Shown here one piece after another: positions 23,001 to 32,613 of a DNA stretch of 64,000 nucleotides. The stretch covers positions 186,001 to 250,000 of the forward strand of contig ML991812.1 in assembly GCA_010094025.1 (NCBI GenBank). Direction: 5' to 3'. The first letter of the stretch is position 1; every line of letters starts with the position of its first letter. The position numbers and the translations under genes were made by a program. The notes under the pieces were generated by a model that was given only the letters and a program-made list of their open reading frames with translations, made no database searches and was not told the DNA's origin. This stretch comes from Viridothelium virens. Taxonomy: Eukaryota > Ascomycota > Dothideomycetes > Trypetheliales > Trypetheliaceae.

Positions 23001-24209
23001 ACGTGTACGTCAGTTGGAAGTTCCTCCTCGATCCAGCTGAGGTCACGGGACTCATCAGGCCGAAGAGCGCGAATTAGAGATTGAAGTTCCTCGATGTAGT
23101 CCTTGAAAGCCTCTATGTCGAAAGACTCTTCATCTACCCCGAATTTGCTTAGGTGGCCGTGCTCACAATCAACGGGAACGACCTTTTCACTGCCGATGTG
23201 GATTTCAGAATTGCTAAGCGTGGCACTACGACGATCAACGACCTAGTTGTCCCATCAGAATCTCGCAGAACGCTGAAATAATGCATATGTAAGAAGTACT
23301 TACGCTAAGCTCGACTGTCTCAAGCTCCTCACCCTCTTTCCCGCCTCCCGTCAAGACACTGAGATCGGTAGGATAAGCTTCGACGAAAGTCCAAATTTTT
23401 CTGAGTCCAAGAGCAAGAGGAGCAAAATCCCGGCTTAACTGCATGAGCTTTTCACGATTATCAGCGCTTAGCTCGCTACGAAGCTGGTCCTCCATCGCTC
23501 TCCACTTTTGAGTCTTGGCTATTCGATCTGCTCGTGCGCGTCGCTCGTTGTCCAAATTGCTATCCCATACCACAGTAGGCTCATTTTGGAGGCGTTCTTC
23601 GGGCGTAGGGGTGCCCAATATCTCTCGCACACTCTGCACGTAGGTCTCGTCAGAAAGCACATCGCTGCCGTAATCTGGATCTGTCAGCGACTCGAGTTGG
23701 ATCGCATCAGGTTGCCGGGCGCATACGAGGTACTCCAAAGAAAGCGACTGTGAAGCAGCCAGAAGCTATAGAGTTCCATAGCTTGTTCGTCGAAGCTTTG
23801 GCTAATACCAGAGCCTTCTTCACCACCAAACCTCCAGAATTATGTCCAGCAAAATGCAAGGGCCGTAAATTTCCCGGCTGACTTACAAGTGCGTCAATGC
23901 TTTTGAGAAGGTCCGTTGCATAGTTGGCTATCGCGTCACCGTCAAGCGGATCAGGGTAGGTATATAAATACACCTGTGCTCGGCGCACATTATCGAAGAT
24001 TGTCTTGAATGGCGGCGAATCTTGCCAAAGCGTATGCTTTGGTCTTTCAGGATGTTTCCATGCCCACTTAGGGTCAGCACCGACCGCGGGAACTGCGATG
24101 ATGCTGCGCAAAGGTCAGTTTATACCAAGTCAATTGAGGGTGAGCTGATAATTGAGACGTACTCGACCTCTGTATCGGGGTATCCTGGCTCTACACGAGT
24201 CAATGGCAT
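20004..24209 (-). CDS. fusion: DUF676/SERAC1-like hydrolase domain plus CorA-type Mg2+ channel domain
   Basis: Nine exons, transcribed downward: 24209-24163, 24103-23727, 23680-23304, 23242-21908, 21850-21355, 21269-21025, 20959-20606, 20552-20421 and 20369-20004. All joins are GT-AG and in phase; the product is 1,242 residues. Residues about 1-150 form an alpha/beta-hydrolase-like domain ('DIIAVPAVGADPKWAW', 'FAGHNSGGLVVKKAL', 'FFGVPHPDYGSD'). A linker with Arg/Ser-rich and Pro-rich stretches follows, then the fungal CorA-associated region ('RFRWIHIPCNNMLFVQRAF', 'LPYLHWDNFG', 'VLMVDQLWCWV'), a coiled coil ('LRDIEDELTSLLKLFNEQLS'), and two C-terminal transmembrane helices around the GMN selectivity motif ('LPLSFFTSFFGMNVREW', GMN at 1132-1134). 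The hydrolase elbow reads G-H-N-S-G-G: Asn104 stands where the nucleophilic Ser is expected, so it is probably not a working esterase. Cellular role unknown; a membrane sensor is speculation. Confidence 0.85.
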
Positions 24210-24516
24210 TTCCTTGAGCCTCGAATATCCCCTCCAGAAATTCAGTCGCAAGAGCCATGGCTAGAAGAGCGAGATCAGTATTAGTGGCGCTGAGGCTCTG
24301 CGCACTCAGCCTTGTCGCGTCTTGCAGTACACCGTCTTAACTACTTAAGGTAGGTAGTGCTAACTGCATGGAGGGACGTACGTCTTAATTTGGGTCGTGC
24401 GGGGCGCGCCCCTCGTTTCTTCAATTCTTATGCTTTAGGAGAGCCATTAAATGAGATGGAAACAACAATACTGTGAATTGAAATATCGAATTGTTTCGTC
24501 TTAGTTTTCCAGGTGC
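24210..24516. other. intergenic between the CorA fusion start and the phytase stop
   Basis: Only about 300 bp, so the fusion gene's promoter must lie here and overlap the 3' UTR of the phytase gene. It includes 'taaggtaggtag'. Confidence 0.5.
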
Positions 24517-26108
24517 TTAAAAGCATGCATCCCAATTTCCTCCTGTCCTTGCGAAGCTCAGAGACTCCACAAAAGCATTGAGACGACATCGCCCAAATTG
24601 ATCTGCACCACAGTTCTGCAGAGGAACAACCCTATCATTTACGACGGTTCTCACAAGTTCCTCTTGTTGATCGTGGCAAGTCATTTTTTCCACGTAGATC
24701 CTGGCTGCAAACGGAACTGTCCAACTTGCCGCATACCCACCCAGATCGGTCGCAGCTTCCAAAGTAGAATTTGGCAATGGACCATTCGTAGCGCTGATAT
24801 TGTACAGACCAAGCGCAGCCATGGCAGCAGTCATGTCATTATCGTGGCTAAAGTCTGCGTACAGGAGATGTCCTCCTCCAAGAGGGAATGTGGCAGGGCT
24901 ATCGTCAAGTGTATGGTTCACACTTGTGTAAAGACTATCCTTTACATATTGATGTTCGCCTGTCAAACGGGCGAGGAGTTCACCAACCCAGCCGACGCCC
25001 TGAGTTGGGCCGAGGGGATTACCCTCACCATAACCGTAATACTTTCCAAGAGACTGGTAGTAGTCGTACTGCTGCCACTCCTCTTGGGTAAAGAGATTAC
25101 AAAAGGTAGATAGAGTGCCGCTAGGAGAGGCAACCGTGTTGAAAGGGCAGAGGTCCATCATGTCAATCGTGTTTTGCACTGTGAAATTGACACCAGGTAA
25201 ATTCTTGTTCAGTCGTGCTTGTATGGGAGGGATGAACACGGACGTCCATGTTGCCTGAGCATTATCGCTTACTTCTGAATCCGGACCCGTCTCAAATGCC
25301 GTACATAAACCATGGTCAAGAGTATTATTACTACCAGTGTCCTCGCTGATTATGACAATGGGATACGGATAACTAGAATCCGACGAGTCATTCGAAGCTA
25401 TACGAGCAGCGTGAAAGCCTTGACTGAAATTTTGAGCACTCTCCACGACCCGAGATTCTGAAGAGGAGCGAATAAAAGGCGTATAGTTGGCGGTCAGGTG
25501 GTGATAACGTCCGAAAAACTTTGTTCCAGAATTAACCATCTCCTGTTGACCAAAGCTCGTAAGCTGATCAGCACCGAGAGTGTAACTATAGTTTGCTAAA
25601 AACTCGTATTCGCCCTTAAAGTGTGACGCTGGTACAGAGTTATGGATTCTGTTAATCAACGCGCCGTACTCCGTTGTCTTGGAGGAGGTGGGATCTCGCG
25701 CGCCATGTCGAGACAAAACTTGAACGAATGTTACATTGCATTGCTCAGGCACGGAGGCAGAGATATTGGTCGGGACACTGAAGTACGGCGAATATTGGCC
25801 CCAAAGATGCGAAATTGCATTAGAGCATTGGTAGCCATGGTTGACTGTATCGCAGGGTGCCGAAGAGACTCGAGGTACACTCAAACCATTGATCCTGTAC
25901 AGTTCTTCAGCTGTGGTTATCAAATAAGACTGATTCGACCTTACTGCAAGTAAAACAGCCCAAAGGTCAGGAATAGCACTATGAGTGACATGGCCGGGAA
26001 GCAACAGAGAAAATACTGCCGTAGGGCACTCTTATGGGACGAAAATGTGAGTTGCTGACATTGAGAAGACTGAGTACCTGAAGATGACTTTATCGGAGAC
26101 AAGGACAT
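24517..26108 (-). CDS. histidine acid phosphatase (phytase), membrane-anchored
   Basis: Exon 1 26108-25945, intron 25895-25944 (50 nt, donor GTAAGG), exon 2 25894-24517; 513 residues. It belongs to the phytase branch of histidine acid phosphatases: the catalytic 'LSRHGARDPT' and distal 'FSHDND' (HD proton donor) motifs are present, with many N-glycosylation sites and paired cysteines. Splicing adds a 40-residue cytosolic-type leader and a hydrophobic segment ('AMSLIVLFLTFGLFYLQ', about 39-55) that would act as a type II signal anchor, with the enzyme outside the cytosol. Without the intron the frame starts at 26004 and loses this segment, giving a phosphatase with no targeting signal, so I prefer the spliced model. 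The substrate may be phytate or other phosphomonoesters. Confidence 0.88.
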
Positions 26109-26941
26109 TGCGCTATGTTCATGGATTTTTCCTTAGGCCAATCTATCATTGGAGGCATCATTACGCTAACCAACCTGCCTGTTACGGCATCGTCAAAGCA
26201 CAGAGGAGGGCCATGGCGGACTTGTGCCGGCATTTGTTGCCATGAGAAGAAGCCATGAGCTTGGACTCAGAAGTCATGGATATGCTGTAGGAGGTTGAGG
26301 TAAAAGTGTGTGCACTGTGGGGAAGAGATCTTGCATGAACTCGCCTATCAAGGCAGCGGGATGGGGCACGTTACACCTCAGATAATCTTTGCCTTTTTAG
26401 CTCTAGACAGGGTGACAGCATATCAGGCGCTTCGGCGGGCACGACCTTCGCGACGCCCAAGTAGGTAGTTTTGAAGAAGACACTGGAGACGGCCAAAACG
26501 GTCGCTGGGGTATTTTTAAATGATGTTGAATACTCCGTAGAGAAACGTATGACGGACATAGTACTCTTGAAAAGGCCATGGCGAACATACGGACCCATCC
26601 GATACCTCAAAGCCTCCTGTCTTGTTATGTCACGCTCCTTCTTCAGTGCCGCTTCTTCAATATCGTGTTTCAATTGTATATCGCATTTGACCGAAGTACT
26701 TAGAATCAGCGGAAAGTGGACATCCGCGAGCTTCGCCTCAAGCTGCGCATATCTTACACATCATTCCACCATTCGGTAGTCGGGTCTGGGCCGATGACGA
26801 TCGTCACTGCCCCACTGACACTGAGGCGATGATTTAACTTGTAAAGTATCTCCGAACCTTTTTCCCCTCTATATAGGTACATCAACGCGTCAATTCATCT
26901 CATCTACCTCTTCTTCTCATTCGATCCTAAATTGCAATACC
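26109..26941. other. divergent promoter region, phytase / WW protein
   Basis: No gene recognised. It contains TACTCCGTA at 26531-26539 and the TATA box of the WW gene. Confidence 0.5.
26868..26877 (+). promoter_or_regulatory. TATA-like box of WW-domain gene
   Basis: 'tctatatagg' lies about 70 bp upstream of the ATG at 26942, followed by a pyrimidine-rich leader, as expected of a fungal core promoter. Confidence 0.5.
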
Positions 26942-27829
26942 ATGAGTAACAACGACGCCCCACCATCATACGAGACTGCAACCAGCTCTTCCCGACCCAG
27001 TGGCGCTAACACTGAGACTCGCAATGGCATCCCTCCAAACATCCGCCGCAGCATGGAGGACGAAGGACGACCGCTGCCAGAAGGCTGGGTAAGGCAATTC
27101 GACGAGAAATCCCATCACCAGTTTTTCGTCGATACAAAAGCAACCCCTCCGCGGTCCATATGGCACCATCCTTATGACGACGAGCAATACCTCAGCACCT
27201 TACCTTCGGAAGAGCGGGAAAGAGTAGAAGGCCTGCACGGGATATTGAGAACCCCGAGTCAAGCCGACATCGCGGCTGAAAGTAGCGATGACGATCACGA
27301 GCAACATCAAGCTGGCCAAGGGAGGCCCAACTTGACTGGCAATCAGTCCCAACAACACACCTCCGATTTGCCACCTCGTCCTGCTGGACAAGAGAAGAAA
27401 ACATTTGGTCGGCGACTGAAGGACAAGATCACGAATACCACGCACGAACAACGTGAAGCCGAGCGCCGCAGACGTGGTGAGGAAGAATTGAGGGCCTACC
27501 AAGCCCACCAAGCCTTTCGCCGTGCCATGTTGGAAGCTGCGAGGACAGGACAGCCGCAGTTTGTGGGCAAAGGCAGGGATGGCAAAGATATTTATATCGA
27601 GCCTCCAAGTTCGGGGTATCCGGGTCATTATGGCAGAGGAGGGTTTGGCTACCCAGGTCAAGCGTACAATCCTTATGCGCAAGGTCCATATGCAAACCCG
27701 GATGCAAGATTTATTCGGCCCGCAGATCCGTATTATAGACCATATGGTTACGGCTACGGAGGAGGTCTTGGTTTGCCGTTGTTGGGTGGACTGACAGGAG
27801 GTTTATTGCTCGGGAGCGCTCTGTTTTAA
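26942..27829 (+). CDS. WW-domain protein
   Basis: Single exon, 295 residues. A WW domain spans about 45-78 ('LPEGWVRQFDEKSHHQFFVD', W49 and W74, then P77), a module that binds Pro-rich ligands. The protein itself begins with a PPSY ligand motif (residues 7-10), so self-association or masking is possible. A basic, Arg/Glu-rich helix (about 155-200) is followed by a Gly/Tyr/Pro-rich tail ending in a Gly/Leu hydrophobic run. I recognise this layout from uncharacterised Pezizomycotina proteins; function unknown. Confidence 0.85.
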   Translation: MSNNDAPPSYETATSSSRPSGANTETRNGIPPNIRRSMEDEGRPLPEGWVRQFDEKSHHQFFVDTKATPPRSIWHHPYDDEQYLSTLPSEERERVEGLHGILRTPSQADIAAESSDDDHEQHQAGQGRPNLTGNQSQQHTSDLPPRPAGQEKKTFGRRLKDKITNTTHEQREAERRRRGEEELRAYQAHQAFRRAMLEAARTGQPQFVGKGRDGKDIYIEPPSSGYPGHYGRGGFGYPGQAYNPYAQGPYANPDARFIRPADPYYRPYGYGYGGGLGLPLLGGLTGGLLLGSALF

Positions 27830-28356
27830 TAGTCGTGTAACAACATTGTATTGTAGTCTTCTGGGGGGCAAGAATTGTTGACAAGATACCCCCTAAAGTG
27901 TTCTGACGCCTACTGTACCTTAAGCATTATTCTAGCACAAATGGCATTTTCCTAGAGCAAGTCACGATGTTGAAAGTAGACAATGAGCTCCACTTCTAGA
28001 GCCGCCATCATTATCACGATTGTCAACGACAAAGGCTAATCGAAGTCGAAGACGGGTGACTACCATCTGAGCCCCCTTCAATCCATATGGAAAACTTAGT
28101 TTCAAAGACCCATCACAAGTATCGCAGTTCGAGGCTAGAGTAATCCTGATTACGTTAACGGTAGCAGGCTGAGAAGATAACCTCGTGATTAGGATCAGGC
28201 ACGATTTGTAGAGCCGCATTTATAGCTTTGGTAGATGAAGATTTCTCCCACAACGATAAACTTTGAGGCATGGCGCCTACTTGGTATCTTATGAAGTAAA
28301 CAAATCGCACTGCCGCCAAACGCCCCATATGAAATGAACTTCAACACCGAAAGATT
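27830..28356. other. intergenic between convergent genes
   Basis: 3' flanks of the WW gene and the CorA homologue; nothing else recognised. Confidence 0.5.
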
Positions 28357-30701
28357 TTAGCTATCTCGTTCCTCCTCCTCCAGGTCATCATCGCTAGTTC
28401 CCTTCTCTTCCACCATGATGCCACCACTATCCCGACTTCCCGTACTCACACTCCTCACCCTTCCCTGAACCCCCGTCGGACTCAACCGATGCCCCGTCCC
28501 CTCTCTCTCCCGCATCTGCTCCGCGACTCTTGGCTCCGCCTGTCCCACCGCCACCGGCGTCGCCACCTCCAACAACTCCGTCATAGCACCCAGTCCCTCA
28601 TCGGACTCACTCTCCAACATTGCCTCTTCCACCCTCAACTCACCCATCTCCTGCACCCTCAAAGTGCTCAACCAGCGCCGTGCCAACGTGCGCTTAATCC
28701 TCGCCCAAGTCCCCAAATCACTACTACCATCCTCGTCATCGTCCGTCGGACGCAGACGAATCGTCTTCTCCGGCGCAAACCACGCCTCCAGGAGCCGCCA
28801 CTTCAGCGCGCTGACGAGACCCTTCGGACGGACGGAGTCGCGGGGGCCGGAGCGGGACCAGAGGGAGGGGTGCGCGATGGCGAGGTCGTGGTAGAGGTGC
28901 TCGTAGATGCCGCGCTGGTAGGGGGTTTGGCGCCGGCGCGCGAGGAAGTGCTTCAGTACGTACCACAGAATGAGCACGAGTACCATCAGTGGCACGGCGG
29001 CGATGAAGTACCATTTTATGCTGGGGTTGGGCGTGAAGGTGTCGACGTTCATGCCGAAGAAACCGACGATGAAGGTGAGGGGGAGGAAGACTGGAGGGGA
29101 GGTGCTGGTTAGTAGGGGTAGTGGGGATGGGAAGGAAGGGATGGAAGGGAGGAGGGGGGAAGCTTACTGAAGGTGATCCAGCTGAGGCGCCACATGGATG
29201 TGCCGAGTTGGAGGGAATGGCGGGAGTCGCGGATGCCCACGCTCTTATACATGAGATCGTTCAGATTTTGCGTCGGTTTGACGAGGTCTTCTTGGACGTT
29301 GTTCGCGATCTTGTCGAACTCGGCCGGCATGCTTCGGATCCATTCTCCGTGTTCGAGTACCGAGTCGTCAAGATCTTCCAACTGTAGCTGCATCTCCTTG
29401 ACAGTGGCGGTGTGGATGGTGATGAGCTTCTCGACCTTCAACCATAAGCTTGAGTTTGTCCATAACTCAGGCGCACGAGACTCGTCAGCTGGCGACTCGT
29501 AGATTTTGTCTTCCAGGATGCCGACATGGGTCCCGCAAATGTACAAGTATCGGTCCCAAGCCGCTGCCAGCGATTTGAAGACATCAGATAGAACAAGATC
29601 CATACATTCGGCTGCTAATCGATCATCGTCCATAGCATCTTCTCTAGGAAGATAGAAGGCCAAACGGCGCCAACGATTTTCGATTTCGCCACGAGCAGGA
29701 ATGAGGGTATCTTGAGGTAGCGCAGTATGGGAGTGTTCGAATACAATGACCGTATTGCCATTGTCAAGATTCTGTAGAAATGATTTCATATCTTTGAAGG
29801 AGCCATTCATAGGGTTAGGCTGGCTACCCTTCCTCGGGTCAGAGTAGTCCGTTCCGGTTCTCATGTATGGATTGAGGATATTAGGATCATCAGGATCCTG
29901 AGGGGGTCCCTCATTTTTTTGAATGTATACTGATAGGCGCTGTACAAAGACATCGTAGCCGTACGTCGGAATGTCGTTCTCATCATAACAGTTCAGTTCC
30001 ATCATCTTCACTGCTGCCTGATCTTGGTCTAGTCTCTGGTTCCCGCCGCCTTCTTCGCCCCTCTCGTACTGCTTCAAATAATCCACGCCGAACGCTGTCC
30101 TATTGATTCCCCTCCATGGATCCCTCTGCGTCTTGAAAGTTTTGCCGTTCAGGACAGGTTTTCCTGCTCGCCGCTGCGGTCGTTCATATTTTGCCCATTT
30201 TCCAAAATCGGTGCCAACGAGGTCATCATGGTGGTTGATATTGAACTTGTGCAATAAGAATCGCGTTGCCCATGAAGCGTTCTGTACATGGATAACCCGC
30301 AGCGCAGCCTCTTTGGATCGGTCGGTCTTGGCATAGAATTTTTTCAGGCCCTCGAGGTTCCAAAACTCTTGTGCGACTATCTTGCGTCGTCCATTTTCTG
30401 TGTGTTCTTTTCCAACATAGTCAACCAGAAGGACGCGTCCGCCCTTCCAGCTGTTACAGTCAATTTTCTCGCGCCACGGAACTCCTGCTGAATACGCGTT
30501 GTGGCGCCTTTGGCCTTTGAAGTCCGTCCCTCCACCACGCTTGTAACCTCTCAACTCATGGCCATGGACATCTGGATACGTGTCGAGAGGACGAGAGCTG
30601 TATCTTGAGTGGATCGGTCGTGCTATAGTTTGAGGTTCATCATCGTTTTCAACATCATTGACTGTCACTTCCGGAGCCGACGGGCGTCTATAATTTGCCA
30701 T
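28357..30701 (-). CDS. CorA-like Mg2+ transporter protein
   Basis: Exon 1 30701-29168, intron 29091-29167 (77 nt), exon 2 29090-28357; 755 residues. The long soluble N-terminal part ends in a coiled-coil segment ('VKEMQLQLEDLDDSVLEHGE'). Two transmembrane helices flank the selectivity motif in 'IFLPLTFIVGFFGMNVDTF' (GMN at 524-526), with the second helix at 'WYFIAAVPLMVLVLILWYVL'. This is the usual architecture of fungal CorA-family proteins, which form pentameric divalent-cation channels; many fungal members are uncharacterised and may have other roles. The C-terminal 200 residues are acidic and basic low-complexity sequence. It shares strand and family with the fusion gene at 20004-24209 but lacks the hydrolase domain. 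Its promoter is shared with CFD1. Confidence 0.92.
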
Positions 30702-31205
30702 TAGTGGTTCAGATGTAGCACTCGAAACAACGGTAAACGCTAGAAATTCAAAAACAGTATTTCATTGTTGTCGTTAGTACGGGTAAGATATGTACACTTT
30801 TAAAGAGACAGACGAGACCAAAATAGGAAAACGCCAATATTGAGCCGTCCAGCTCGTAGGGAGAAGCTGTGCAGCAGCTGAGGGGATGATCGAGGCGGAC
30901 ACGCGGAGTGAAACGAAGGAGGGTCACGGGCGTTAGGTTGCACTGGTAGTCCAGCTGTTGGATGCCGATCGCTCGTTCAGTGCAAAAAGTCAAAGACAGC
31001 TTAAGGTGCGATTGGTCCCTGAATGTTCGTATGGGTCCACTACGCGAGTCTTGGGAGCATAGCATTTGGTGCGAGGCGCCACGTCAAATAGGTCCAGATT
31101 ACTAAAGCACTAGAGCAAAGTACTTGGTGGCGTCACTTGCGATTTGGATTTTGTCAGGTGCAAGATCTCTCCTGCATCATCAGCACTGATCCCCTCTATG
31201 CTACC
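30702..31205. promoter_or_regulatory. bidirectional promoter region, CorA homologue / CFD1
   Basis: About 500 bp between divergent start codons (30701 minus, 31206 plus). No discrete element can be assigned with confidence. Confidence 0.5.
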
Positions 31206-32171
31206 ATGTCTTTGAAAGATATCAAGCATATTATTCTCGTCTTGTCCGGGAAAGGTGGTGTTGGGAAGTCAAGCGTAACGACTCAGCTTGCGCTGACGCT
31301 GGCTCTGAGAGGACACAACGTGGGTGTCCTCGATGTTGACTTAACAGGCCCTTCAATACCCAGATTCTTCGGCATTGAGAAGGCCAAGGTTACGCAAGCG
31401 CCAGGCGGCTGGAGACCTGTTGCTGTTCACGATTCACAGGTGGCTCAGATGAGCGCATCCGGAAACGAGCTCGAGGACAATGACTACCAAGAGAATTTAA
31501 AGAAAATTGGGTCACTTCGATGTATGAGCTTGGGCTTTCTCCTCGCTTCTCGCAACGACGCCGTCGTCTGGCGAGGTCCCAAAAAAACAGCGATGGTTCG
31601 GCAGTTCCTCTCAGACGTGCATTGGGGAGCTTTAGATTACCTGCTTATTGATACGCCCCCGGGTACCTCAGATGAGCACATCTCCCTAGTTGAGACACTA
31701 ATACGAGATACTTTACCATCGCAGCTCGCCGGAGCTGTCGTTGTGACAACACCGCAAGCTATCAGCATCAGCGACGTTCGTAAAGAGCTTAATTTCTGCA
31801 AAAAGACGGGTGTAAAAATTCTGGGTGTCGTCGAGAACATGGCTGGATTCGTTTGTCCTCACTGCGCCGAGTGTACCAATATTTTTAGCAAGGGGGGCGG
31901 AGAAATCATGGCCAAAGAGTTTCAAGTCAAGTTCCTGGGGAGCGTGCCGATCGATCCAGCCTTTGTGGAGTTGATTGAAGAGGGCACAGTTCCATCCTAC
32001 CCGTCAGGGACGGTACTGAATGGTAGAGACATGTCGACCACCGCAAGTGGAAAAGTTCGTCCTAACGAAGATCGCGCATCGCTTGTGGAAAAATACACCA
32101 GGTGTTCCCTTCGCCCAGTCTTCGAGGATATGGTTCACGACCTTCTCCAGGAAATCAATCTGCAAGCCTGA
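31206..32171 (+). CDS. CFD1: cytosolic Fe-S cluster assembly factor CFD1 (NUBP2)
   Basis: Single exon, 321 residues. CFD1 pairs with NBP35 as the cytosolic scaffold on which [4Fe-4S] clusters are built before transfer to cytosolic and nuclear proteins. Seen: the deviant Walker A '[18 protein letters not shown]' (15-22), switch sequences '[14 protein letters not shown]' and '[13 protein letters not shown]', and the bridging cluster cysteines 'CPHC' (C217 and C220). There is no N-terminal four-cysteine ferredoxin-like motif, which separates it from NBP35. The frame is open 23 codons further upstream, but the start at [10 protein letters not shown] matches the family. Confidence 0.95.
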   Translation: MSLKDIKHIILVLSGKGGVGKSSVTTQLALTLALRGHNVGVLDVDLTGPSIPRFFGIEKAKVTQAPGGWRPVAVHDSQVAQMSASGNELEDNDYQENLKKIGSLRCMSLGFLLASRNDAVVWRGPKKTAMVRQFLSDVHWGALDYLLIDTPPGTSDEHISLVETLIRDTLPSQLAGAVVVTTPQAISISDVRKELNFCKKTGVKILGVVENMAGFVCPHCAECTNIFSKGGGEIMAKEFQVKFLGSVPIDPAFVELIEEGTVPSYPSGTVLNGRDMSTTASGKVRPNEDRASLVEKYTRCSLRPVFEDMVHDLLQEINLQA

Positions 32172-32613
32172 CGCCATTCAGCAACGCTTCTCAATCGTCG
32201 GCAGCTACTGTGCTGGAATGCTCGGAAATTAGGGCCGATTATTCAGAATCAACTCCTCCCTAAAATCTAATGACTAGAGTAGTCCATGAACCGTGAGTAT
32301 CTCCAATTCACTGGACTTTGCAGACAGCGTTCGTTCAAGGACTGTACGCTTCCAAGCTTTGCATTGTTACTTGCAGCAGCAATCCTCAGTGCACTCTCAG
32401 TCTTACAGCATATCTATCTAGTGTGACCTTATCCGAAATCGGTTGTTGTAAGCATTCAATGTTTTGATGCCTACATACCCAAGAATGCATCATTTCCTTT
32501 TCACGCGTTCAAAAACCTGGCCGTCGTTGGGGGAAACGGCACATCGCTGGCAAGATTGCCTCTGCTCGGTATCTCTGGTATCTCATCATACTGCTCACGG
32601 GAGAATCAGTGTC
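32172..32613. other. intergenic
   Basis: 3' flank of CFD1 and promoter of the Ser-rich gene. The frame of the next gene is open back to 32464, but its signal peptide fixes the start at 32614. Confidence 0.5.

Noticed and set aside
24517-26004. Unspliced phytase starting at 26004
   Set aside because: It would lack any targeting sequence; the intron at 25895-25944 gives a coherent leader and anchor.
28489-29112. 207-codon plus-strand frame
   Set aside because: Antisense to the C-terminal exon and intron of the CorA homologue; low-complexity product.
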